The notes under the pieces: model-generated
The model's input: the letters and a program-made list of their open reading frames with translations, nothing else
Told to the model about the DNA's origin: nothing
Database searches by the model: none
Shown: in pieces, positions 1 to 11,261 of the stretch
Numbering within the stretch: the first letter of the stretch is position 1
Layout of the letters: every line of letters begins with the position of its first letter
Source: Chalara sp. BL73
Taxonomy: Eukaryota; Ascomycota; Leotiomycetes; Helotiales
Direction of reading: 5' to 3'
Length of the DNA stretch: 64,000 nt
Assembly: GCA_918026815.1 (NCBI GenBank)
Contig: CAKJVC010000148.1
Span: 1-64,000, forward strand
Made by a program: the position numbers and the translations under genes

Positions 1-422
1 GTGGATAGTGGATAGATCTCCATTCATACGGGGTTGAAACCCAGCAGAGCAGAAGCGAGAGAGAGTGCAAGGCACGCGGGGAATGTTTTCTGGGGGACCT
101 CTACCCCTGACCCCGCATCTTCTGACGCGGTTGGAATGGGTTACCATTGGACACCATCACCCCACGGTTCGGTCCATAGGCTTTCATTCTTTCCATGTGA
201 AAGCCCGGTCGAAAAGCAGGCTGCTGATCCATATCCCCCGCTATATCGGTCTTTGTAAGTTGCGACAAGGGAGGATATTTGCCCCGGTTCAGTACACAAA
301 TACCAATACCACCCATCATGCCATTCCTCTTTCATGATACTGGTTTATGCTGTTTCTTATGGCTAATACTTTCTTGACCAAAGCCCCAAAACAAAATCAT
401 AGCGTGACATAATTTGCCAATC
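1..422. other. Intergenic, no gene seen
   Basis: No open reading frame here has convincing coding character or a recognisable domain. It is the upstream flank of the P450 relic that starts at 423. A promoter for that gene would lie here, but I see no specific motif I can defend. Confidence 0.5.
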
Positions 423-2108
423 ATGATTGAAGAAATTCTCAAGACGGTATCCCCTACAGTTCTAGGCCTGCTTTTACTCGGCAGTCTGGTGCTTTTCAAA
501 ATCATACAGTGGACCGAAAAGAACTGCGGATCCGACGTCTGGGGGCCATGGAGCGTACGTTGATTCATGGCTACCGTTTGGTTTGTGGCTTTTGCTCCAT
601 CCCTACCATAACCAGAGTTCTCTGACACCATACAGACATTGACTTCCTCTACCAAGCAGTAAATGCGACTAGAACGCATCAAAACCTTCGCCAGTGGCTC
701 CAGCTGTTTGAACGTAGTCGTCGATGGACGGTCGAAGCCAACCCGGCTGGACAACGCGTCATTATCACCACGGATCCAGAGAACATCAAAGCCATTCTTG
801 CGACGCAATTTGGCGATTATGGAAAGGGCGAACCTTTCCACAAGGATTGGCAAGATTTCTTAGGTGACAGCATCTTCACTACAGACCTGGATCAGTGGCA
901 CCAGTCAAGACAATTGATCCGGCCGATGTTCATAAAGGACCGTGTATCTGATTTGCACGTATTTGAGACGCATACCCAAGCTCTGCTGCGTGAGATGGCA
1001 AGAAGTAGGGAAATTGACGTATCGGACCTGTTTTTCAGATATACGTTGGACGCTGCAACACACTTTTTGCTAGGCCGCAGCGTAGACAGTTTGAATACAC
1101 CAGAGCAGGAATTTGCGACTGCCTTTGCCGAGGTGCAGCGCTTGCAAAATCTCATTGCCAGATCTGGGTACGTGTTCTAGTCATATAATTGTCCTTGCTC
1201 TGACAAGTATCAAGACCACTAAACTGGATGATACCGAGAGGTGGGTTCAAAAGGGGCTCAAAGTTATCGATGCCTTCGTCGCTCAGTTCATTGAGCACGC
1301 GCTTAATCTTTCCCCGCGGAGCTCGAGTCGAAAACGAAATCTGAGGAAGGCTTTACATTCCTCCATTCTCTAGCGTCTTTCACGCGAGACCGAAAAGTTC
1401 TACGCGATCAGCTCGTGGCTGTCCTGCTGGCAGGAAGAGACACAACTGCCTGCGGCTTATCCTGGATCTTTTACGAGCTGGCTCGGCACCCTGAAATTGT
1501 CCAAAGGCTGCAGGAAGAGATCATCGATCAGGTCGGCTTGGAACGCATGCCGACCTATGCTGACCTGAAGTCTATGAGGTACCTCAACGTAAGCCGTTCC
1601 GCACCCTAACGTCTAGGTGTGAAATACGCTGATCATTCTCCAGAATGTAATCAATGAAGCTCTCCGGCTGTATCCACTCGTCCCCTTCAATGTCCGCCTT
1701 GCCTTGAAAGACTGCACACTTCCTCGTGGCGGTGGTCCAGATGGACTTTCCCCATGGGGATCCTCAAAAATGATAATATTGCCTACTCAACCCTGATCAT
1801 GCAGCGACGGGCAGATCTTTATCCTCCTGGCTCTGGAGCCAGAAAAGTTCAAGCCAGAAAGATGGGAAACCTGGCAGCCACGACCATGGCAGTATATACC
1901 GTTCAACGGCGGACCAAGGATATGCATCGGGCAGCAATTTGCGCTGACGGAGATGGGATACACGATCGTAAGAATCTTCCAGAGATTTGACAAGGTAGAG
2001 AACTTCATGGGACCGGTGGATGGAGGAAATCCTGTGCTGAAGGCGGAGATTGTATTGCAGCCGGGGCAGGGGGTCAGAGTGGGCTTCCGTGAGAGGCAGA
2101 AACAGTAA
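423..2108 (+). pseudogene. Cytochrome P450 (CYP52/alkane-hydroxylase-like), frameshifted
   Basis: An ER-anchored haem monooxygenase by homology; relatives hydroxylate fatty acids or alkanes. An N-terminal hydrophobic anchor starts at ATG 423 (LGLLLLGSLVLF). The I-helix motif AGRDTTA lies near 1430, the K-helix EALRLYP (ExxR) near 1655, and the haem loop FNGGPRICIGQQ near 1895, cysteine included. Introns fit at about 1169-1209 and 1594-1643. The frame is broken at least four times: near 1254 (after AAAAGGGG), near 1316 (CCCC), near 1752 (CCCC) and near 1830. The first three are each cured by one extra base in a short homopolymer. The first intron (from about 550 to 635) also does not join cleanly with a GT donor. 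All other motifs are conserved, so decay is recent, or the assembly has errors here; other genes in the window show no such defects. Confidence 0.85.
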
Positions 2109-3119
2109 ATTATCTAGCCGTAAATAATGAACGCATATGTACCTTCTTTTCAGCTTGATATGTATGCTCTTCAAGGATCTCTCCACTCGAACCTGGGTCT
2201 AAATCCGTTCCCGGCACTAAACCTAAGTAGGTGTAGATCTGCCAAGACTAAATGACCACATCCAAAGAGTATCCGCAATCCTTGACGTCCATCGCTCGTT
2301 TCCTTAACTTATGAAGTCTTCGTACTCTTAAATATAAGGATGGGTAATATCAAAACTGCCGGGCATCTTTTCAATCGGAATTACTCCTTTTGTCTGCTAA
2401 ATTACTCAACAGGCTGGGGAAATTATTCTTAAATGCGCCGATGCTAGACAAAACAGTCTAGTAGCGGCACCCTGGAACATGTCAAAGTTCACTATTTCAG
2501 GTACAAGTCGATACTTTCTGTGTTATAAGCTCCTAAAGGGACACAGGAAACAGGTCATGTTCTTATACCCTCTTGGAGAGTTCACCATATTGTGGGTGGA
2601 GTCCAGCCTTATTGCTCGCCAGAAGGTTGACTACTTCAAGCGAAAAATAATACATAACATCCTGGATGATTGTGTTTCGCTAGAGACTATTATTCTAGAA
2701 ACTGTCGTGGGATCTCCCACATCCAACAGCTAGATGCGAAGATTATTTTGGCGATGAGCCCACGAATAGATTCGCACAATATCTAAGTACCCTGAATTCA
2801 TATGAATGTATTCCAAGTTAATAAGATGTAATCAAAAGGAAATTGCGATATTCCTCCCCCTTTCTCATGCTCCAACTCCAAGCACAACCCTCCTCTCCAA
2901 CCAGCTACCGTTCAAACTCACACTAATCTCATATTGCACTCTCATATAAAATCCATGCTCAGACCGCGCTCCAGATATGGGTGACTGTCCCACATGTGGT
3001 CACACGTTCGACTTTCCCCACGAAACCTGCCACCTCCACGGCAGTTCCCTCTGCGCCCGTCCCTCATAAGCTCCTCCAGCTTCCAAATATCTATCAAGGG
3101 TAAAATTGTGAGCTTTTGA
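2109..3119. other. Intergenic, nothing recognised
   Basis: About 1 kb with no supported gene. A short reading frame from ATG 2978 (30 codons, beginning MGDCPTCGHTF, with a CxxC) ends at a stop before 3070. It could be a first exon of something joining the reading frame at 3120, but no join can be demonstrated. Confidence 0.4.
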
Positions 3120-3434
3120 ATGGGCGACGGAATTCGCTACGACGCGAGCAACAGTCCCGAAACAAACTTCCCGTTCCACAGGCAAGTCCCACAACTTTCT
3201 TCTTTCGGTCGACAAGCACCTATGGTGCTAAACACATCTATTGAAAAAGCCGGTCCTCCCTTGTCGCCCGGAGAGCTGCTGGAAGATATAATCCTTATTG
3301 GACGTGAATGGGCGTGTTGGGTGATTTGGGCGTGTGCATATGCGATAAGTAGAGAGGCGCCGTTGGTGGGAGCGGATGAGAAGCGTGAACTGAAGGAAAG
3401 CTGGCAGGAGACGAACGCTACATTGAGTTTTTAG
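3120..3434 (+). CDS. Possible small hypothetical protein (104 aa)
   Basis: A single reading frame from ATG 3120 to a stop at 3432. No family is recognised. The centre has a hydrophobic stretch with several tryptophans (GREWACWVIWACAYAIS, residues about 62-78) and the C-terminus is acidic/basic mixed. It may be a real small protein, the last exon of a longer gene, or chance. No intron signals or conserved motif decide the matter, so this is a weak call. Confidence 0.25.
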   Translation: MGDGIRYDASNSPETNFPFHRQVPQLSSFGRQAPMVLNTSIEKAGPPLSPGELLEDIILIGREWACWVIWACAYAISREAPLVGADEKRELKESWQETNATLSF

Positions 3435-4532
3435 AGTTAGGAGGCAACAATGTGACGGTTACAAGATTAAATTGGCGATCTTGAATCAAGCCTTGATCCC
3501 TCATTATGATTGTTTACTTCAGCCCCTGAATCCACAATAAGTTAAGCGACTCACGTGATCATACCCCAACACCTTCCAGCTCTTATCTCAATGGTCCAAA
3601 AGTCCAGTCGTGATCTCGAATTCTAAGCCTACCTCAATCCGCAGAAGGATACTGGATCATTACCCGGTTATGCGCGTGCTTACATAGCTTCCTCATCCAT
3701 GGATTCAAGTGCAGGGCAACTTGCCATGATCCAGGCGTCTCATTCATGATCAAAAGGGCCTCGGATCACAGCGTCGTCCTTAAAACAAATTTAACCGCTT
3801 AATTTTCATCTGAGTACGGCACAAGATCTAACGGGCAATGCAGCAAGACGGACGTGGCCGATAACATTCTTGAATAGCAGAGCGCCATCCTCCTCGCTCA
3901 TGACGCCGCACACCCACATAGAGAGCGGCGTTTTCATAGATGCCCGGCCAGACCCACAAAATCTAGATCATACGAGGTAGGCCGCTGCTTTCTGCACTGT
4001 TGCGGCTGGGTGCAAGCTCTGCCATCACTTGATGCATCATTTATCGGAAACTCCTGAGGCCCCCAAGCGGAATCAATCACCCAAACTTCAAGTTGAGTCA
4101 CAACAAAGATGTTAAAACAGGGATACTCTTCAATGCTTCATTAACCCCTCGTGGCATCGTACGTATATACCACACATCCCATTAATTCCAGATATCCTAG
4201 TCTTGATCTGAGCGAGTGATATCAAAACTCCTCCACAAGACACAAACCTCCCCCAATTTTTGGGAGATCCGCTATTATATCGAGAATTATCGCCGCATCT
4301 CTATTGTGCGGGTTTGCCCTCTCTTTCTTCGTAAAAATGCGCATGACTCCCCTCGTGAGACGCCAAAGATTCCACGTCTTTTCGTTAAACCCAAACACCA
4401 TGCTAAAAGAATGAATGCCCCCCCAATGAAGTCTTTTCTGTACACCGAAAATGCTCCCGTCTAATACATACAATAAAATCGTTGAAATTGGTGAAAAGTA
4501 CGCGGCCACGGAATCCCGAAAGGCGTCAAGAA
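3435..4532. other. Intergenic, nothing recognised
   Basis: About 1.1 kb with no supported coding region on either strand. It lies between the tail of a doubtful small ORF and the 3' end of the membrane protein gene at 4533-5425. Confidence 0.45.
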
Positions 4533-5425
4533 TTACGGCGATGTCTCCAAGAACCCGCTAGCAAGCTGCGTCCCGTTGGCCAGCGGAACTCTTCCCTGCG
4601 TGCTATTTTTTAAGAAGCACTTCGAGTTATCCTGCGGTCTCGTTGGCGAGAAGATAACCCAAGTGGCACCCCAGCATTTTCCTCCAGGCATCTGATTCTC
4701 GTTATACCTCGCGCAGGCATCTAGACATGCGGAGAACGTGCTGTATAATGAGCTTGAGATGTCGACGCTGCCGATGCCATCAGGGGCTACAATGTCGCTC
4801 TCGCAAGACTGGAGGAAGCTGTAAGAAGAACCGGTGGGGACATAAGTCAAGTTGTGGATGGAGGGACAGCCAGCTGGATCGAGGAAGATGGTTTCGACCG
4901 TACCTGGGGCGGTGACTGTCACAGTCGGCGCAGTTGCTATTGTGTTTTCGAGTCTATAGCCTTTAGCATTTCTTCTTATGCAAGAGAAAGGAGGACGAAC
5001 CTGGAGACCTTCTCCTTCTCCTTTGCAACCATTGACCCTCCTACTCCTCCTCCAATAGCACCGCCAATCAGAAACGCAAGTAATGCTATTAAGATTGTTG
5101 CGCCAAGGCCGAGGAATCTATTCTGTCGTTGTCTGTGCTGCCGAGCATCAAAATGTGATATGGGAGGTAATTGTAAAGGATCATGACCGGCATGAGGAGT
5201 CAACGGATCCAAAGCCTTTGTGGATGGAGGAAATTCCGGCGTTCGAGGGGAGGGGAAGACCTCTGCTTCCAACGGGCGATCATCCGGCTTCTTGTGGTAA
5301 AACAACCTCCCAGGCTCTTCAAAGGAAAGGGGCACCATGAATTTACCTGGCGATTCGTCAAATGTATGCTCGTTGACGACCTCGGGCGCTTCACTCGATT
5401 TCCGCGAGGGTTGGAAAGGCATCAT
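4533..5425 (-). CDS. Single-pass membrane protein with Cys-rich extracellular (apple/WSC-like) domain
   Basis: Two exons, 5425-5001 and 4953-4533, flank a 47-nt GT-AG intron (4954-5000); the product is 281 aa. Residues 1-105 are hydrophilic and Pro-rich. A transmembrane segment follows at about 107-135 (LGATILIALLAFLIGGAIGG). After a Thr/Val-rich linker (TIATAPTVTVTAPGTV) comes a roughly 115-residue domain with regularly spaced cysteines (C-P-S; QSCES; ACLDACARY; GGKCWG; SKCFLK). The Ser/Thr linker and the FSACLDACARYN...CWG pattern resemble fungal PAN/apple or WSC-type ectodomains, so it is probably a type-I-like surface protein with a cytosolic N-terminus. The exact domain family is inferred. 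Function is unknown. Confidence 0.75.
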
Positions 5426-8400
5426 GGGAGAGGGAGATTCATATGAGGCGTGAAGATGGAGTGAAACGGATTAGGCGCGGGAAAAGAGGCACGAAAAAGG
5501 GGGAGATGAAACGTACATGAAAAGGAGATTTGAGGGGAAGGATATAGCAGGGTATGAAATGGAAAAGCCTACCTTGTCTACGATCACGTTGTGTTCTGCG
5601 ACCTTGATATCGCGGCAATGTGGACGTGCGAACATGAGGCGTGAATAGACGATGTATTTTTCTGGGTTGGAGAAGAGGCGCAGCAAAATTGATTTTTTGA
5701 ACATTACTCTGCCCAAAGAGTCGGTGCGCAGCATCTATTCCTACAGAACGGGCTGTATGATTGGTGAGCGGGTGTTTAATTCTGCCGTGCCACATAAAAG
5801 CGGGAACGCTCTTTAGAAGCCCAGATTATAAACCGATCAAAGCTTGAATGTCTGTCCTGTTAATGTTGTTGATCGCAACAACATGTAGGCAGCAAGTGTT
5901 CCTGGTTTCTACTTACATCGGCTATTGATTAATTAAACAACCTGGCCATTCGACAGTCCGCCTGCGCACCATACCCGAAGGAGCCCCGATCTGGGACTGT
6001 GACATACAAACAGACGCCATTTCATCCCGATGTGGTGGTAGCGCAGCCTCCACATCGCGCTTAAGGTAAGTAAGCAATCATAAGACGTAAGCCGCACTAT
6101 CGATTTTTTGCAGGGCCCCTCCAACCGATTGAGCAACAGCGTTACATTAAAGCTCGCCAGAGCCACCATATCTGCTTCTATTTAAGATTCCCCGCCCCAC
6201 CAATTCAACTAAAGCCTTATCATCTCGTGACAAGCCTTCCATTACACTGCCTCTTGTTGAATTCACTGCATTGGTATATTATTATAAGAATCGTAGCGTG
6301 GCATTAGGACCGATGTTTGTCACAGGCGATGTGGGTTGAATTGAGGAAACTCCATTTGCATCATTGATGGCATATATTTAGGGAAGAGATGGAAGTTTGG
6401 GTCACCAGAGAACACGATTATTGCGGGATCTTCCCAAATTCAATCCTATGCCTCTTGTGAAAAAGTCTAATATTCGAGTATAGAAATAAAATCAGCTTTG
6501 GAAGCCACCAACAATCGGCTTTTAAGGCAAGACCTCGCTACCCAGCTAGAACAGCATGCGGTTCACGGCCATGATTCAAAGAGGTCGCTAGTGGAACCAT
6601 TCTTTGAAGATGAAAAGATTAGTTGCGCGTTGACACACTCAAACAACACCGCTTAAGGCCTCGGCAAACTTGAAACCAAACTTTTGCAAAATGATCCAAT
6701 TTTGAAGAGCAGGGAAACGAGATATTCTACAATTTCATCTCATCCCTCTTTGGAAATCTATCTCGTTGGCCATGTATTATAACATCCTTTGCACCACGCT
6801 GACGCTGCCGTAATAATCTTATGAGAAAGCGCAAATTCTTGTGCACATCCTAGTCTCAAAGGTAGTATTATATCGTAACGGCCTTCTATCACAAACAAGC
6901 ACCCTGTACAAGCCATGTCAGCTAATCAAATCCTATCAAAGAAGCAGGCCTAGAAGAGAAGGAACTTGGTCATGAGAATAAGCATGGATGGTCAAATCAT
7001 GTAAATCTCTCCTTATACCATCAAGCAGAAGATTCAATCTCACTGGATCCCATAAGTCCAGGCAAGTCATCATGCTGCAATAAATTGCTTAGGTACTTGC
7101 TGTGTTAGCATTTAGCCCGTATAAAAGATTCATGAACTCTTGGTTTCTGTAGAAAATTTCTAAACTAAGCTTCATAAGTCACCGTTTGTAATGAGCCGCC
7201 GGGGTCCATGGTATGGGCAGCAAATCTGCTCTGCTGCTTGGCATCCAAGGCCATCGGATCGCCGAATTCAGTCTGAGACAAGAGTCAACGACCCTAGTTA
7301 GCGAATGTAGATCCCTTAGGCCGAAAGGGCCTCGCTGTGAAGAATCTGATAAATGCTGGAACATAACATTTTCGCTTGGGCAACATAATGATCCCGCCAC
7401 ACAAGGGCTGCATTCTACTATGGCAGATGGAGCGACTGAAATGGGAGACTCGAGTATATGAGCTCTAGGTATCCAATGGACACTTGCTCACCTAATGCAA
7501 TACGGAGGTACGAGGATGGAATTGGCAATATGTCTGTCCTAATCACAGTTTTGTCAGCGTGCTCATTGGCAAAGCCCTATTGCGTTCGCGTCTATTCCTA
7601 TTGCTTTGTTTAAAGCCTTGATGTGGCCTCCCTTGACTGGTGACAAGTAGGGATTCTATCAAGAGGGGGTAAGAGAACTGATGCTAGAACTCCAAGCGAT
7701 CTTGCTCTGGCTCGTCATTTTGGTAGGTGATATTTACTCTCCTTATATCGATGACAAATCTTTCCATTCTCCTCGAGGTATGCAGCTCAAAATTCTCAAC
7801 ACTTCAAGCGCCGAATCGCTAGTACTATACTTGTAATCAAACCAGGACTTTGGACAACCCCAGACGCCTCGGGATCATCGCAAGAGGAGCCAATTCCTCG
7901 AATTGCCATGGCTGACGGTAATTGGCTCAGGCATCGCGAGCGTTAAGTAAAAGAAAATTGGAAGCACAAAGGTGCGGAGTTAAGATTTAGCTAAATAATT
8001 CAAAAACAACATTGTAGGTAATAGTAACCATCGCTCTACCATCAGATTTAGGTATTCACAGTGCATCCGTCATGTTCCATCCAATACGGCTGTGCTGTCC
8101 GGCATCGTCATGCATTTCCCTGGTGGCATAATAAGGGAGCAAGGATTGTGCAAACAGTGTGGTGTGTTTGAAGATAATTTGGCATGGGTATATCCAACTC
8201 AATTAGATGAAGCTAGAACAAAATCTATTCCCAAGGCATAACGAGGCTAAGTAGTATTGTGCATATCTATTTCAAAACCAACAGCACAATGTCGATTGCT
8301 ACCATCACGAAGAGAACTGGTAGTAAACGAACGAACTTCTCAATTTCAAAGCGCGTGCATATAGACATTATATTGTTTTGTTGTAGCCCACTGATATACA

Positions 8401-8791
8401 CCAATTCATGTGAAAAGGACAGCCCATTTCTGTATATTAGATGTCTCCACACCTTCTATGATCTTCCATGACTTCTAATGGAAGGATTTATGCTGCACTT
8501 GTAGACAGACAGCACTGATTAAACAATCCACAGAAATGGCGAACATCTCCACGTAGTTAGAAAGTATCGAAACAAGTGCAAAGGTCAACACAAACGACCA
8601 TTTCTATAGATGCCGAGCCCGCACTGAAAAAAGAAACTTCCCTTTCTGAAGTTGAATTCAACATTGAAGATTTATTTCACTTCCTGGAGCACTCTTTTTT
8701 GCGCTTAAACTTGCGAGCTTCTGCATCAATGCACGTGCCTGCCATGTAAATTATAAGATTAGGCTTTTGCATCTACGACGCGAAACAAGCC
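5426..8791. other. Large gene-poor intergenic region (3.4 kb)
   Basis: Only short reading frames without recognisable domains occur here, and none pairs with plausible splice sites. No tRNA, rRNA or repeat was seen. It separates the 3' end of IPI3 from the 5' end of the membrane protein gene at 5425. A poorly conserved gene or non-coding RNA cannot be excluded. Confidence 0.45.
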
Positions 8792-10167
8792 TCAAGATTT
8801 CGTCTTCGATTTTTTTGAGAGCAGCGTTTTGAGAAGTGCTTGCTGCTCACTTACAACCTTTCGAAGATCTTCATTATCCTTACGAAGCTTTTCATCCTCA
8901 CTGGAAGATGTTGTTGCTGCAGGATTGGAAAACCTGAAAATAGCATCCTCAAGCAGATCAGTAGGAAATCCTGGAGCTTCCAGAGTTTGGCTGAGACGTT
9001 CCTCTCCAACAGATCCTGTGAACTGGGCAGTATATGTATAATTTCCTTCTGCAAGTTTCGGCTTAACAACAGTTGCCGCCTGAGTCAGCTTCTTACCCGA
9101 GAAAGGAGATAGCATGAAGATATTCGTGACAGGAGCATTCAAGTCAGCTATTTCCCTTTGGAAATATCTGCGTGCGGTATCCCATTCTTTGATCTTTCCT
9201 GATTCATGTCCAGACAGAAGCTTCGTACCATCGTAGTTTAACCCGAGACAATTTATCCGACCAGCGGCAGCTTCTGATGAGCCGGAAAATGGTAGAGAGG
9301 TGATCTGAACAGGTGTAGCTTGGACTCTAGAATCATAGAGTGGGTTGATCATTGCATCAGGCTGGACCAATTCGGCAAACTGTATGGAGCCATCTTCGAA
9401 ACCAACATATACACCTCGATCGCACGGATCGAGGTTCAGGCAAAGTGGTGTCGATTGAAGGAGGAATGTCCGAAGCAAAACTCCCGAATGGTAGTTCCAG
9501 ACCGTGACCGTGTTATCCTTGGTCGCCGAGATACACATATTCGTTGTGTCACTGCTGTGGCCTAGAACGAGCGACGTAACTGCCACACGATGAGATAATG
9601 TTCGTAGAGGCTCATGTGGCTCAGCCGAAGTTAAAGATAGAAGCCGGGGGACAGACCAAACGTGGGCGTTTGAGTCTTCGGAGCCACTGAGAAGATAAGA
9701 TTGTGTTGCAGCTACACAGGATACGGCTTGCAAGTGAGAGGCTGGAGTTGAGACTTGCCGCCCGGTACACACCTACAACAGTCAGCTTCAGCTTCTATTA
9801 AAATTCCCTTGGGAATGCAAAGGCTTGCCTCCCATAGAATCAGCCTTCCCTCGGCCGTCCCAAGTACTATTACTCCATCTCCGACCAGAGTCAAACAATG
9901 AATCCTTTCTTGAAACGATACCAGTGCTTCTTGGTTACCCCTCTCCCTTGAATACACATGTACCACAGCCTTGTCAGCTTGGGCAGCAAAAATATGAGTC
10001 GAGTTGGCAACTAGACCGTTTGACGGAGTAGAGCTTTTCTTGAACGATGAAACGACTTTGGACGCCGGGTCCAATTCGTGGAGATAGATGCCCACATCTT
10101 TTGCTATAGCAGTATTAGCTGACTTCGGCTGGGCTCGAATTGAGGATATAAAGTTCTCCGTCAGCAT
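8792..10167 (-). CDS. IPI3: Pre-rRNA-processing protein IPI3 (WD40)
   Basis: A WD40-repeat subunit of the nucleolar/nuclear RIX1 complex (Rix1-Ipi1-Ipi3), which acts in 60S ribosome maturation and ITS2 processing. Exons are 10167-9829 and 9772-8792; the product is 439 aa. The start MLTENFIS is the first ATG consistent with family length. Repeats end in typical WD-like turns (GRLILWE, SNAHVWS, TVTVWN, GKIKEWD). The C-terminus carries a charged coiled coil (DEKLRKDNEDLRKVVSEQQ) and ends Lys-rich, as in Ipi3/WDR18. The only intron (9773-9828, 56 nt) has a GC donor: GGGAG|GCAAGC. Joining it gives WE-V-CTGRQV, the expected repeat sequence, and no GT donor is available. Confidence in family is high. 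Confidence 0.93.
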
Positions 10168-11261
10168 GGCTCGAGGCGTGAGTGAGGATTTTGTGCGAGA
10201 GTATGAGTGTGTAGGTGTGTGTATGCAGGAGAAAGGGCTGTTCCTGACAGGCCCCACGTCGGGGATATGACAGCTTGCTGGATGACGATGATTTAGAAAC
10301 AGACACCGAGACAAAAGGTAAGGGATAATGTTGACAGAGCGGGACAAAGTCTGCCGTTATGCATCTAAAGAGATAGGTCGCATATGTGATGATGGGCGTG
10401 TCAAACTGACGATAAATGTAAATGCCTAACCAAAAAAAAAAAAAAAAAAAAAAAAAGGTGAGGCTCTGCCAAGAATGATCCATATTTAATGCCAAGACTC
10501 AAGCTTTCTCCCTTTCTAATCCGATCAGATGAATTTGACCTTTCTTGAACTTCATACTTTCATGCTTCAAATTTAGGTATCGTCAAATCAATCGATCTAT
10601 CTATTCTTCAAGTTGGCTTACTCTGTGTTCACAATGGCGAGGCTGAAGATATTGCCTTTCCCGATGACCTGGGTATCCATGGGGAGCGTACGACGTTACA
10701 CAAATCCCAATCTCACAGCAGCTGTGTAATCCCTTGCATTGGGACTCAGATGGCTGGTTAGGATGGCGTTCTTCGCCATACTCGACACCTCACACACCGC
10801 TATCGGTTGATTATCCGCATCAGCAACTCTATGGACACCGGCCAACTAGTTGCCTACAATGGCAACGATCTAGGTCTTTCTATTGGCGCCTCCCTTTCCT
10901 TTTGTCCCTTCTCGTTTTCTGTCTCGAACGTCTTCTTCCCGCCAATAGAGGAAGCCAGTAATATGTCTTTATCGAGGGTCCTGCAGGGGTTGCCGGTGGA
11001 GTAGTACCTCCCTCCCTCCTTGGACTTCAAGGTGTGACTTGGTACCATGGCCTTGCTTAAGATGATTCAAGAAATGAAGCTGAAGTCAATCGTTTCATCA
11101 TCGAAAGTAGTGGGCACTGACGGTCCTATATCTGCTGCGTCTATCCTCTTTGACCTTGTGCTGCTCATGCACATCCATCCATATCTAGAATACTGCGGCT
11201 CCCTTGCATATATCACGGCTGTTGATTGAACCGAGCCACCTTTTCATTAGTATTGGTCGAT
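10168..11261. other. Intergenic with a 25-nt poly-A tract
   Basis: Shared upstream region of two divergent genes, IPI3 (-) and the 736-aa protein (+). It holds an uninterrupted run of 25 A at 10432-10456, about 265 bp upstream of the IPI3 start; such dA:dT tracts often exclude nucleosomes at fungal promoters (general knowledge, not shown here). Short ORFs between 10634 and 11230 have no recognisable homology. Confidence 0.55.
10432..10456. repeat. Poly-A homopolymer (25 nt)
   Basis: A run of 25 consecutive A residues on the + strand (poly-T on the sense strand of IPI3), in the IPI3 upstream region. Its exact length may be affected by sequencing. Confidence 0.9.

Noticed and set aside
423..660. 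GC donor in P450 intron 1 as a further GC-AG case
   Set aside because: The gene is frameshifted several times, so frame cannot be used as evidence there.
10634..11229. Short frames upstream of the 736-aa protein that might be 5' exons or a decayed gene
   Set aside because: No frame-consistent joining was found and the translations contain frequent stops.
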